Below are positions 12,416 to 25,019 of a DNA stretch of 64,000 nt, in pieces. The stretch is from assembly GCA_028023455.1 (NCBI GenBank), contig JAQFVV010012396.1, forward strand, positions 22,690,750 through 22,754,749, written 5' to 3'. The notes beneath the pieces were generated by a model. That model saw only the letters and a list, made by a program, of their open reading frames with translations, was not told the DNA's origin and searched no databases. This DNA is from Epiperipatus broadwayi (lineage: Eukaryota; Onychophora; Udeonychophora; Euonychophora; Peripatidae). The first letter of the stretch is position 1. The number at the start of each line of letters is the position of its first letter. A program made the position numbers and the translations under genes.

Positions 12416-12497
12416 TATGTCAAATGTGTTGACCGGGAAGCGAACCCGGGCCAGCTACTTGGAAGGCAGTTCTGCTATCCACTAGGCCACCAACGCT
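12416..12497 (-). repeat. tRNA-Gly(UCC)-derived SINE, copy 2
   Basis: On the minus strand the head reads GCGTTGGTGGCCTAGTGGAT (A box), then an anticodon arm with loop CTTCCAA, giving anticodon TCC (Gly), then GGGTTCGCTTCCCGG (B box). It is close to tRNA-Gly but has an imperfect acceptor stem, and continues into ACATTTGACATATG followed by a poly(A) run. The extra tail shared with two other loci argues for a short SINE rather than a true tRNA gene. Confidence 0.8.
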
Positions 12498-12499
12498 TG

Positions 12500-13955
12500 A
12501 CGAAATGTTTTATTTTTTTGTATTGCAAAATAGATATGACGAAACGAAACGATTGTAAATTTACCGAAAGTAACTATCGTTTTTTTCACTTTTTCATTAT
12601 TTGATTGTTTATTACAAACTTTTCCCCCAAAAATGTAAACTGTAAATAAAATGTACATTTGTACAATTGAAATGGCAGAATTTGTTTTATTTTTTTCTAC
12701 ACAAAGCTGTTTTATTAATTTAATGAAAGATCATAAGTACATTATGTTGTTTCATTAATTTCCATTAATGACATGCATTCATTCAGTTTTGACATGACTA
12801 TTTTGGTTATAGCATATATTTTGTGATTCGAAATACAAGACTAAATCATTAACTTTAAAGCATTTTATAGTACTTAAAATTTTAGTTTTAAATTGGATTT
12901 CCTATTCAAATAAAAAATCCCCAATTTCAATGGTTGCTTTTCAAAAATTTCTTTTTGAAATTTTAGTTTTTAAAAATAAAATGTTTTCTATATAAAATTT
13001 TATTTTTGCTTGTGTGATCAACTTAAAATTTCTTGACAATCGACCAGTCGATTGCGATAAACACATAGGACACGGCTGCTGTAGAGGATCTAAGAGAATT
13101 TTAAAGAAAATTAACTGTTTCAGACCAATTAATATTTAGTCGATCTATTTATTATTCAAGAGTTACATATATATATGTATGTATAAATAGATTGAAGATA
13201 ACCAAATTATATATAACCATGAAAGAACTGAACAAATACGCTCCATTATATTTAGAAAGTTAAAGGCTAAAGCAGATTAAACAGACCATATATTTTCATA
13301 CTTTTAATGTAAATAAACTTAAATTTGTAAAATATGTTGAAATGTTGAAGTAGAATCAAAGCATTACACAACCTGTGCTGGATAGTGAGACTGATTAACT
13401 CTAGAAATAATGATTAGAGAGAGTGATGAAAAGAGGGAAAATGACGTTAGTGAGAGATCTCATGTGGCAGAAAATAATTTGGTTTTTGCTCTCTGACGAG
13501 TGAACATGTGTTAAGTTGTAGGTCTGAATGCCTAGTTGTAGCTTAAGGACTGGTGAATTATGATGAACTGTATTAAAACAAGTTAATGAAAAGGACTATG
13601 TTAACATTTGAGGTCCGCTGTAAGTAATTTGAACAATGTATTACTAGTGAACTGATAACAATTGTATTTTAATTATCCTTTATTTTTGTATCCAAATTTC
13701 AATATTATAACACTGTTTGTTTTACTATAACAATTAAAAAATCTAAAATTACAAATCTCTACAAATCCAATTTTATTAATGCAATTTCAGCTGAGTTGCA
13801 ACTTCCTCAAAACACTGCACAAACAATCTTGAAATCTAATCTTTAATTTGCTCAATGTAGTGAGATGGATTTGTTTAATTATTTGATGACTATATATTTG
13901 ATCCTGGGCAATAACTCAATGAATATGTAATATTAAATAAAATCCAGATATAGTA
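12500..13955. other. spacer, nothing recognised
   Basis: AT-rich sequence with a moderately complex stretch at about 13370-13640. No frame or motif was identified on either strand. Confidence 0.5.
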
Positions 13956-13959
13956 AATG

Positions 13960-14077
13960 AATAACCAATGCTAGAAAGTTTCAACAGTGCTACCTGTATG
14001 TAGAAACACAAAATTTGAATTACAGAAACTTAGATCTAAATACAGGTAACACTGTTGAAACTTTCTAGCAATGGTTT
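13960..14077. repeat. hairpin element, arms about 40 bp
   Basis: ACCAATGCTAGAAAGTTTCA with AACAGTG and TACCTGTA is mirrored by TACAGGTAACACTGTTGAAA and CTTTCTAGCAATGGT. The loop is about 40 bases. It could be the remains of a small MITE with long terminal inverted repeats. Confidence 0.75.
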
Positions 14078-14184
14078 ATATATGTAAACATTAAAAGCAT
14101 AAAGCTAAACTAGTCAATAAATAATGAATATTGTTCCAAATTCACAAATCAACCATACTATTCAAAAAATAACTCTAAAGCACA

Positions 14185-14272
14185 GCCAATGGTTTTGCTG
14201 CTACAAGCAGACTTCTCAAGTGTAAAGAACTACAAAACTGAGAAGTCTGATTGTAGCAGTAAGACCATTTGT
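14185..14272. repeat. hairpin element, arms about 34 bp
   Basis: CCAATGGTTTTGCTGCTACA and AGCAGACTTCTCA are mirrored by TGAGAAGTCTGATTGTAGCA and GTAAGACCATTTG, with a loop under 20 bases. It lies about 110 bp from the previous hairpin but has unrelated arms. Confidence 0.75.
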
Positions 14273-14289
14273 TGAGCTAGCATTTATTT

Positions 14290-15935
14290 TTTGGCTAGTC
14301 TGGTTGAGTTATGAATTTGATGTAATTTTTATTATGTGTGCATATGCAATATAAAAACATTATAACATAATGTATAATTTAATTAATCAGCCAAGTATGC
14401 ATGCAATATGTTAGTTGAAGTATAATTTAAAACCTATGAGTAGAATTCTAACATGTTTTAAGTATACTATGTTTATTAAAATAAAGTTTAATTATAAATT
14501 ATATTATAATGATTTTATAATTACACACATTAATGAAAAAGATTTAGTCTATTATATGTATATATTATAACATCAATTAATATATAATGTTTTAAAAGCC
14601 TATAAAATGATCTATGGCCTCTATACTAAATTTAATTATCTTAATTAACCATCTCACATTATGTCATCATTTAACTGCCTTAAATTAAAAATTTTTTAGT
14701 TTTCACTGACTTTAAATTTTTATTATAATAGCAATTAACAAAATCAAAGTTAGAGACAGACTGCTTGCACCTGACTCTTTATTTACTGATTCTTGGCTTA
14801 TGCTTAACTTTCCGGTTCATTACCATGTATTTTAATTATTGGTTTTTGTTGATCATTAAATTTCACTTTTAAAATATTATAATAGCAATTATGACAGTGG
14901 TATTTGTGATGATGATATAATTAATGCAAGTTGATTAATTAAACTTAGCATAGATAAGCATAGATGACATTAAAATATTTAATCCAATAGTATTATACAT
15001 ATATTAAATATATTGAAGATGCATTCATAAAAGCTGAACAAGATAATATAACTTTTATATATTACAGTTTTAATACCACTGTACATATTGTTTAATCCTT
15101 TTTTTATTATAAGCACAATACATATAAAAATATTTCAGTTATTCTAAACGATCATTTTAAAATATGGTGAGTTTCTCAAGAGACTATGGGATATTAAATA
15201 TAAGAATTCTATTAATTTGGTAAAAAATATGATTTATTTTTGCTGACTCAATATAGATCAATAATCTTTCAGCTATTTTTACAACATTTTATTACTGTAT
15301 TAAATCACAAATTATGATACAATTAATGTTTTCTGGTGTATTTATTATATATCTGACTATCATCTATTACTCAGCACACAAAATATGACAGACTAACTTC
15401 TGCATTTTGACTATATATATTTTTTTAAGTTATTACAATAACATTGACCTATATGTTTACATCATTTACTTAACATAGTAAAATCAACTGATCTTAATAT
15501 TTTAAATTTATCTCCATAAAAGTCATTAAGTATTGAATACTTTGAATAAATAGGTTTGTAAATGTGTGTCTTTTGTGGCAACTGAATTATAACTGATAAA
15601 TAAAGTTAGTTTTATTATTCCTAATCTTTTCACTAAAATGATTAGATATACACATTAATTACAATATTCATAAGGCTTTTACATAATTTTGAAATAATGC
15701 ATTAAGTTTTGAAGAACTGACCATTACTTGATGCAAGCATGGGAATTTTTTATACTTGTCATTATTTACCACCTTGTGATAAACCATGAAGTCATTCATC
15801 TACAATACTAGTATTAAAACATTTAATAATATGCTACTTATTTGTTCTCAGTCTGCTAAATAATTGTGCATTATCATAACTAGCTTTTACAAGTACATAG
15901 TACTGTAACATGAATTGATTAAACATATATGTATG
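14290..15935. other. AT-rich spacer
   Basis: No motif, RNA gene or strong repeat was recognised. A (GTAT)n run at 15930-15948 abuts the Penelope pair that follows. Confidence 0.5.
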
Positions 15936-15941
15936 TATGTA

Positions 15942-16912
15942 TGTATTTTTATATTGTACTATTTCCATCATCTAATATGAGTATTGAATGTCTTTAGAAA
16001 AATTTAACTTTATTTAAATATTCCAAATACATTCATCTATTAGTAATAGCACATCAGTCAGGTTAGTATATGCACAATGTTTCAAGAAGTATTAGTCTTT
16101 CCTCTTCTTTAGATATAGCTGGCCTAACCAATAGCAATATGAGCATGAGATTGGAACTTTGACTCTTAGACTCTTGAGTATTGAATTTTAAGGTAACACT
16201 CTAACCAACTGAGCCTTCCTGCTGAAAAATAATAGTCAATAGAAATTTCATATACTTATCTATGTGTTTCCTCCTGATTTCTCCACTTTTCCTAAGAGCA
16301 AAGTTGATTAGTGATTTCCATACATTGTGTATAGTCACACTAGGTTGTCTTATAGGATTGTTTTCTATTGACATGTGAGTAGCTTTTTTAAATTTTCTTC
16401 TTTGTAGCTTCTTTTCTGTAGCCAATATTTTTGTATTTTCCCAATTAAACATATGTTCATTGGTGCTTACATGGTCTGAAACCTTAGACACATCTGTTTT
16501 CCTTTTCTAATCATCAGTTTGGGTTCTTGCAAGCACTTTTTAATGGGACAAATGGTCTCATGAATATATATTCTTTCACCTTTATATGGTATTTCATCAA
16601 TGCAGTTTTTTTTCTCAGCATTTCAAGTTTAGGCTTTGTAGATGTTAGAATTCCTCATAGTGTGATATGACTCTGGAAAGCTGTTCTAATGTTATACTTA
16701 TTGCAGATTTACCTTAATTTGATTGCTATTTTTGGAATGTATGGGTACACTACAGTACCAATACTTGGTTTTTATGGGTCTTTTTGTTGCCTATTTAAGG
16801 TTTTCTTAATAAACAGCTGATAGATAACATTTTCCATAAGAGCTTGTTGTATATAGATCTTTTTTATCCTAAATGGCTAGTTTCTGAACAAAATTCTTTT
16901 GCTCTGTAGAAA
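15942..16912 (-). pseudogene. Penelope-like element, longest fragment (RT end, GIY-YIG endonuclease, 3' tail), pair B left arm
   Basis: The minus strand, read from about 16912, gives a region like YPYIPKIAIKLR and NKYNIRTAFQS, the conserved linker between reverse transcriptase and endonuclease in Penelope-like proteins. Then comes IPYKGERIYIHET, equivalent to the GIY-YIG core with the second glycine replaced by H. The open frame 16491-16201 follows with VSDHVSTNEHMFNWENTKIL and QRRKFKKATHM. The coding part ends near the tRNA-like segment (16139-16225). The tail TTTAAATAAAGTTAAATTTT and GATGGAAATAGTAC closes the element at about 15942, next to a (GTAT)n run. It is 5'-truncated and broken by stops. 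Confidence 0.87.
16139..16225 (-). repeat. tRNA-like segment in Penelope 3' end
   Basis: On the minus strand AAGGCTCAGTTGGTTAGAGT (A box) and a decayed B box AAAGTTCCAATCTC are present, in the same position after the coding part as in the other copies. Confidence 0.58.
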
Positions 16913-17690
16913 AAAATAGCAGACAAATTAAAGAAAATCTGCAATCAGTATAACATCAGAACAGCTTTCCAGCCCATATCATACTATGAGAAATTCTTGA
17001 AATGCTGAAAAGAAAAAACTGCATCTATAAATACCAGGTAAATGTTGAAGAGCCTATATATTGGTGAGACAAGTCTTCCTATTAAAAAACACTTCCAAGG
17101 ACAATGATTACAAGAAAGCAAACAGATGTGTTTAAGGTAGCATATCATGTGTGTGCTAAAGAATATATATTCAATTGGGATAATATAAAATTATTGGATA
17201 GAGAAGAAAAAGTATAAAGAAAGAAAATGTAAAAAGGCTGCTCATATGAAAATGGCAAACAATACCATAAGCCCAACCTAGTGTGACTCTACATGATATA
17301 TGAAAATCACTAATTAACTTTACTCTTAAGAAAAATGTGAAGAAATCAGGAGGAAACCTCATAGATAAGTATATGAAATTTCTACCGATTGTTGTCTTTG
17401 GCAGGATAGCTCAATTGGTTGGAGAAATACCTTAAAATTCAGTACTCAAGAATCTAAGGGTCCAGATTCAAATCCCATGCTAGTGCTCATACTGGTCAGG
17501 CCAGCAACACCTGAAGAAGAGGAGAGAATAATACCTCTCCAAATGTGCATATACTAATGTGTTTGATGTTCTATCACTAACAGTTGAATGTATTTGGAAT
17601 ATTTAAATAAAGTTAAATTTTTTTAAAGACACTCAATTGTCATATTATATGATAGAAATAGTCCATTATAAAAATACAACTAAAACAGCA
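16913..17690 (+). pseudogene. Penelope-like element fragment, pair B right arm
   Basis: This plus-strand copy is head-to-head with the previous fragment. It starts within the RT-endonuclease linker (ICNQYNIRTAFQP near 16940-16980). It then shows YIGETSLPIKKHF near 17055, a better preserved GIY-YIG core than its partner. Remnants of SIGII/KLLDREEKV and KAAHMKMANN follow around 17170-17260, in shifted frames. The tRNA-like segment (17400-17482) and the AAATAAAGTTAAATTTTT tail come next, ending near 17690 with ATAAAAATACAACTAAAACA. It contains several stops and frameshifts and is inactive. Confidence 0.83.
17400..17482 (+). repeat. tRNA-like segment in Penelope 3' end
   Basis: A box GATAGCTCAATTGG and B-box-like AGATTCAAATCCCA flank a long spacer with CTCAAGAATCTAAGGGTCC. 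It is the fourth copy of the module seen at 6.8, 7.3 and 16.2 kb. Confidence 0.6.
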
Positions 17691-19455
17691 TTATCACAAA
17701 TCTCTAGGAAAACATCTTATGTAAGTATATTAAGATTTCTTTATAAAGGTTGATTGAGTAAATGACAGGATTCTATGATCAAATAATATTATTTGATTAT
17801 TATCAGTAACAATTTGTTATGGCTTATTATTCTCTTAATAACATTAGCGCTTCAATTTTGGACCTTAATATTTTATATCATTATGATGCATTATTTATTT
17901 TAAATAATTGCATACATATGAAAAATTGCGAATCTCTTAATTTAAACTTGACATATATTAATTACAGCTTTTTCAATTACTGCATTATTTCATATTAAAG
18001 GAAAGTCTAATAATTTATTATAATGTCAAGTGGATAAAAATAATGTGGTAATAAGGGTGAAAGAGTTATCTAATATGCAAAAAGTAATTTGTAATATTTA
18101 TTACATTTTGAATTCTGAAAGAACAACGACAAAAGAGATATATGTCTGAACTTTTGTTAAAGAACATTAAACAAAAGCAACAAGCAAATGTTTTTAAAAC
18201 TTTTTGTCAAATATAATGCAAAATATTGTTACATAATTGTATGTACATCTAAATATATTTATAGTCAAAATTTTATTAATGCATAATCATATCAACAATG
18301 GTGTATAATTATAGATATTTTTCAGAAGTAATGCTTGCTTCCATTTATAAAAATTACATTTATGAAATTTTCATAATACATATACCTTGTATATCCAGTA
18401 CAAGAATTAATCTCATTAAGTAAATAATTATTTATGCAAAAAATTTAAGTCAATTTCTGTTCAAAATTAATTTTCAAGTCTAATCTTTTTTAATCAATAA
18501 AACAATTAACATTATACTTATAAACCCAAATACATGTGAAAATATCCATGATTGATTGAAAGAGAAGTTCAATGGTGAGTATAAGGGTCTTATGTCATTT
18601 TTTCTGCTTCAATAAAACTACTATGCTCTGTCAGCTTGATATCTGAGTACAGTTTTGATCAATGAACAATTAATTTATGATAAATTAATTCAGTGAAGAA
18701 ATTCTGAGAAAAAAATATTTTACATGTATATCTATGAAGGTAAGAATGCTCAAAATAACACAGTCATGCAAATCCTTTATTATAAACCTCTACAAAAGAA
18801 CATCGAGTTCAAAACATTAGTCATATTGCTATCTTTTTGAAATAAAATTTAAAAAGTTACTGAAAATATCTCAGCTAGCCAAAAATATTTTCATATTTTA
18901 GGAAGATTTAACCCAAAGGCTGGAGCATATAGATTGTCCAATTTTCACAATTATGCAAAAACAAAAGTGATTAAATCACTTATATCGAAAATTATATTAA
19001 AAATTTAATAAAAATGAGGTATCAAAGAAAGTAAATTAAACAATCATAGAATTAACTTAATAAATTAAATGCAAAGGAAAATGAATTCAAAGTAAAATGC
19101 AAATAATTTGTCATATTTACCAAATGTTAACAGCTAACAAATTTAAATAACACATATTGTTTTGCATTTAAAAAATAATAATTTATAATATAAAAAATTC
19201 CAGGAGAGAGGATGCCAATACCCTTTTTATCTTCCAAAATAATGCAATTTAAGAAATTATAAATGAGTGACCAAAATAAATACTTGAGATACAAGGTCGA
19301 TGGTAGCATGTTTTTGTATATGTCAGATTATAAACTGCACTTATTGAATATAATACTGCCATGCTAGTCTTTATGTAATGATAAGATTTATGAATCATAC
19401 CTCTATCTAACACTTATGGTGTTCAGATTTCTAATGAATTCCCAAGCAATAAGTC
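17691..19455. other. AT-rich spacer
   Basis: Read on both strands; no family motif, tRNA box or strong repeat was found. Confidence 0.5.
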
Positions 19456-19459
19456 ATTA

Positions 19460-19630
<171 letters not shown>

Positions 19631-19774
19631 CATTAGGTTTCATAGCAAACTTTATTGAGTATCAATTGATTACATCAAATAAGGTTACACTAGAGTTACA
19701 TATATTATATTAAAAAATCTTTTTAATATTGGTTTGCTTCTTGATTTTGGTTACCTTTCAACTCTATATATACA

Positions 19775-19882
19775 TACACACACTACTATGTTATTGTATT
19801 CTATGAGATGCATAACCATCTCACTATATATATTGAGACAGTTATGTGTCTCATGGTATACAACAACATAGTAGTGTGTGTG
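19775..19882. repeat. hairpin element beside (TA)n
   Basis: CACACACTACTATGTTATTG and TGAGATGCATAACCATCTCA are mirrored by TGAGACAGTTATGTGTCTCA and CAACATAGTAGTGTGTGTG. There are about 50 bases per arm with few mismatches and a tiny centre. It directly adjoins the (TA)n tract. Confidence 0.8.

Positions 19883-19885
<3 letters not shown>

Positions 19886-19958
<73 letters not shown>
19886..19958. repeat. (TA)n microsatellite
   Basis: About 36 uninterrupted TA units follow the hairpin. Confidence 0.98.
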
Positions 19959-19959
<1 letters not shown>

Positions 19960-19961
<2 letters not shown>

Positions 19962-22900
19962 TTGAAAGGAAAAGTATAAATAAACATAGGCAAAAATTTT
20001 TGTAGATATTTATTATATTGCACTGGAATAACCAGTTAAGAGTAAGTTAATAATAATTTTGATACTTAAAATTATGTTAAATCAAGCATTTAAAAAAGTC
20101 TATTTAATGTTTATTTTGATTTTGAAATCTAAAACAAGTTTGCTTTCATGTTATAATAGATCCGCCAGTGCTCTAAGAAATGGACAATGAATTCTAAATG
20201 GTTATTATGTTAATATTGCTTATAAATTATGAATATCAAATATTTAATATTGCTAATGGATTATGGATTATAAATGCATATATTTAATAGTGTAAAAGTC
20301 AAATTTATCAGAAAGCCTTAAAATGAATTAATATGTTAAATATAACTCACATTGGATTAACAAATGTGCTTAATAAAATTTTATTCATCTTTACATTGTG
20401 TTCCAGTAATTATTGAATTATAAAGGGAAATTTAATTGTGCTTAATATCATCTTTGATGTTTTTATTAAAAATATTTACATGAATTCCCAAAAACATTGG
20501 AAAATCATACAAGTATCAATACTTCATTAGGATAACTTTTAACCATTATAATCCTTGGAGTATAAATCGATGGATTATTTAATAATCATTATTATAATTG
20601 TTTTTTATTTAATTAAGTTGTTATTTAAATATCAATAGTATATACATTTTTCATACGATTATGTGATTCTAGCAAATGGAATATATTGTTCAAGTTAGCA
20701 CAAGTTTGATAGAATTTGTTAGTTACTATTATTATTATTAGTGTAATAAAGAAATATAAAAGTTTTCCAGATATTATCATATAGATGTATAATTATTATT
20801 TTTATTATTTATGATATTGGATATAATTAAATGTATGATTTACATTAGGACTAGGTTGTATTCATGTAAGTAATTTTTAAACTTATATAAAATTTTGCTA
20901 TAGTAAAATTATCATATATTTTATGAGTTCTTAAGTTTTAACCTCAAAGTTATAAGGTGTTAATCATCCTTAGTTTGATAATTAGGTCAATAAAGAAGAT
21001 TTTATGCATATCTCCTATGTGTTGGTATTAATTTTTTTAATGTTATAGTATGCAATAAGGCATCCTAAAGATACAAGTTATATTATGTTACTAGAGTTTT
21101 ACTCCTAACAATTAAGCTTTAAATGTATCCAGTAAAGAATCCTGACATGTAATAAAGAAGTCATTTGTTTTTTAAATATAATTTAGGAGTGCCAAACAAT
21201 AATTTTTCTGTTTCTTTTAAAGACATGAAACCTTCTCCAGTCTTCCTATGCAAGGTTGATTAATTATTGATTAGTTATTGAAACAAACTAGTTAAGGACA
21301 GCATAAAACATTTATTATTATAATTATTATTATCCTCTAGTATTTAAATTGAGAATTTGCTTTTAAATAATTTCCAACTTACTTTGATCCAGTGTTAGCA
21401 TCTTTGCAACACTATATGATTAAACACCTTTTTATCTCAAACATAGTTTAGGCTTAGAGAAAATATATTAATATTTATTAGATATTTTATATAATTTTTT
21501 ATAATTAATTGTGTTTGTTATTTGTTTATAACTTATTTTATATTATATACTAAAGCTATTATTAATTTTAACATTTCTCTTTTATCATTATTAAAAAAAA
21601 ACATCATCACTATATATTTATGAAACAACAGTCATATTTAAGAAGTTACATTGAACAAAAATCTATTTGAATTAAATGCATTACTGTTACTGTTGCTATC
21701 TAAAATACAAAACCATAGGGTAAGATGATATACACAAAATTTCTTTTTACATTATCTTAAGATAAAATTGATAACTTTACATCTGTACATTTATCATTTT
21801 ATGTAAATGATTATAACTGATTCACCCTGAGATAAATCACTAGCCAACATATATTTAAAATTTCTAGTTTTAGTTTAAACCCAAATCAATTTATACTTAA
21901 TTAGTTCTTTCAATAAAAAAACAATGATATTAGAGAAAATATTTACATTAAAAAGTTAATAAATCCTTAAAAATATATATTAAAAATAGTAGCACACACA
22001 CATACTGAAGAAATACCCTGAGAAAATGAAAATTATTCATTTCAAATTTTACATATTAAGTATAAAATAGCATGAACATTTATTTGATATGGAAGTAGAA
22101 ACATATATGCATTGCAAGTTAGTTTATGTAATCATACTTCCACATAGAGCAATACTAAATTTATTCATTTTTTTTGTATTTGTTATGCTTCTGCTGCAGA
22201 ATGGTAGGGAGTAATATTACTGGTCATTTAAAAATAACACACAAGTTATAAATTAAAAAATATTTATTATGTATATCAACATTACAGTATATTATACAAA
22301 TATTTAAATACAATTGTTCACATCAGTTATGCTTGGTGAACTAATCAATATTAATTGTAATCAATACAGCTAATGTTTGATAAGAAATGTTGTGACTTTC
22401 CTTTAAAATCTGACATTTGCACTCTATGGGTGCTCAGTCATGTAGGGTAATGACTACAATTAAGAGCTTCCTGCACTAGGTTTAAGCACTCCACACAGAA
22501 TTCTACATTATTGTGGATAATGCATGCACTTTGGTTCATCATTGGAAATATTTTTGATATCGTCTGAACATCTAAAAATTGCTTGTTTTCATTTTTAAAT
22601 AGAAGTCATTGTATAAGAAATATCTTCATTTTTACTGTTAACAATCAAATTGACTGACTTAGCTTTTCAATTGGTCTGCTTACGCCTTGTCTATTTATTT
22701 CTTTTTATTGTAATTTTATCATTGTAGTAAAAACCATTATTTAAGGATTATGTTCTGCTGAGTTAGGATGGGTTGATAACAAACAGTATTGCAACACACA
22801 CTATTTTGTGTTAAAGATATCTGACCGTATTTTAATTACAGAAAATATTATTGGATGGTGTATGTTGATATCATTCATACAAAATACTGCTATTAGAATT

Positions 22901-23340
22901 ACTGACAAATTTAAAATAATGCTTTCCAGAAAACTTAACAGAAATATATATATAAAATTAAAAAGATTTAATACTAGTAAACTTCTATCACTAAAATCAT
23001 TGGAGAATTCTTACAGTTATTAAAATAATGCGTATAATTTATACCTAATGATTTTATAATCTTGCTGATTTTCTTTTGTCAATGGATTATCGTAATATCT
23101 CTGATAGTAACAATTTCAGATTGTTCCTTATGGTTTTCTGACTTTTCTTCTTTTTTTCACTTACTTTTATTGAGATGATAACATCATCTTTCTTTGGAGA
23201 AACATTAGTCCCTCCCCAGAGTTTTCAGACTGGATAAACAGTCAAAACAATTCTTAAAGTTGATTATCAGAAACACAATTTATTCATTAATTGGGAATAG
23301 AAATGTGGTGACTGAAAAATAGAGAAGACTAAATTCAACA
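19960..23340. other. long AT-rich spacer
   Basis: No recognisable gene, RNA or transposon protein. Short frames (for example 22808-23023) lack family features. A stretch near 22380-22720 is slightly more complex but could not be assigned. Confidence 0.5.
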
Positions 23341-23343
23341 ATT

Positions 23344-23360
23344 AACCCTTTAACATGCGG
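23344..23360 (+). repeat. possible TTAA-type transposon terminus
   Basis: TTAACCCTTTAACATGCGG has the form of a piggyBac-like end (TTAA target then CCCTTT). The matching opposite end was not located within about 1 kb, so this is a weak call. Confidence 0.3.
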
Positions 23361-23379
23361 AGAAGACTTTATTTAGTCT

Positions 23380-25000
23380 TGCATAAACTTTAGCCAAAAT
23401 AGACATCGTATACTAAATCAAAATTAGGTGACAAAATAAAAAAATAAATTATTATATAAAAAGTACTCAATTGTTTATAAATAAATTTAAAAAAAAATCA
23501 ATACAATACTAATAATCAAAAAAATAAAATAACAGACAGCATATAATCGACTACTGGAAAAGGGCTCTTCATCATCTCTCCGTAGAAAACAGAAAATAAA
23601 GCAATAATCATTAGTCAAGATAAAAACTGGATTTTGAGGGTTTATATTTTTTATTGTTTACATTCTATTTAAGAAAACAAAAATATCCATATACTAATCT
23701 AAGAGTAGGAACTCAGCTATAAACTGGTTCTCAGAAAAAAATATTTATCAGTCCTAACATTAAAACAATTTCCAAATTTAATTTGAAGGCAAAAATTGTA
23801 TATTAACTACTATTCCAAATTAATGCATCTTTATTTGATAATATAATAACCTGTGCATATTTATATCTACATTAACTCATTGATATGTTTCTATTTTATC
23901 ATTTTCATTCTAATAAGGGGTACCTCGTAACTTCAATTTGTGACAATGTTGCTTCGGAAAATGTTTAGTCATTGTTTTAATATTATGTAAAATAAAATAA
24001 ACAGATAAAAAGAAAATTTATATAACATGCAGTCAGTCAAAAGAAAACGGTACCTATGAGTTTTCTGGTAAACCAAGATGGCAACCCGTATTTTTGATAA
24101 ATATAATTTTGTCAGCCACAGAAAATGTTTATTTAAAAAATGGTTGCTAGGTAAAATTTAATATTTACATTTTATTTTTTATTATTATTGTTACTTTAAA
24201 AAAAGTATTCATTGTAGAAAAAAAATAATTACAATATTTACACTTTATATTTTTTGTTGGTATTAACTTAATAACAGATAAATGAAAAAGAAATATCTCT
24301 ACGTACCTTTGGAAAATTTCCATTGCATCATGGTTTGTTACAGGAAGTACCAGATTTTGATCAAGATGATAATTTACCAAAAAAAATAAACTGATGACAA
24401 AACGAAACACGTTGAATTGAAAATTGAAGTGTGTCCATGTTAAGAGCATCTCTTCATTTTCACATTTTAATATAAGTTAAAAAAAACTGAAATAAAGATA
24501 TTTAATAAAATTTATGGAAATTTATTTTTTTATTTTTAAAAAAAATTAACAATCAATTTATTATTATTATTTTTTAACTTAACAACTAACATATCTTCAA
24601 GAGGTTGTAAACCCTAAAAACTGTGTATTTAACAAATATATATAAAAGTGATGAGATGCTCTTAACTACCTTACACTTGCACAACAGGGCCAATACTGTA
24701 TGAACAACAAAGCTCTTTCTACCTAACATGTAGCTTCTTATCTTGAACATGTGCACATGCAGAAAATAGCCAATCACTATGGCACTGGAACTGTGAAGCA
24801 TACAGTTCTATACAAAGATTTTTGGAATTTTTTCATGAACTAGAGGAAGGCTAGTGACCTTAAGCTTATGGATTATATACTGTACAAGTATAAAGAAAGA
24901 ATTAAAGAAAAAACACTCATATTGAATGTTATAGGAGTGCTGCAGTTCTGCAGTGGTTAAACATAAGCCACCACTGATTCTAATTTTTTTTTCCAGAATT
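23380..25000. other. AT-rich spacer
   Basis: Nothing was recognised on either strand. Small frames at 24165-24449 and 24586-24801 (minus) do not resemble known families. Confidence 0.5.
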
Positions 25001-25019
25001 CCTCACTTGCATCTTAAAT

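Noticed and set aside
12427-12496. Functional tRNA-Gly gene
   Set aside because: Anticodon loop and B box are good, but the acceptor stem is imperfect and the same short tail follows two other copies, which fits a SINE better.
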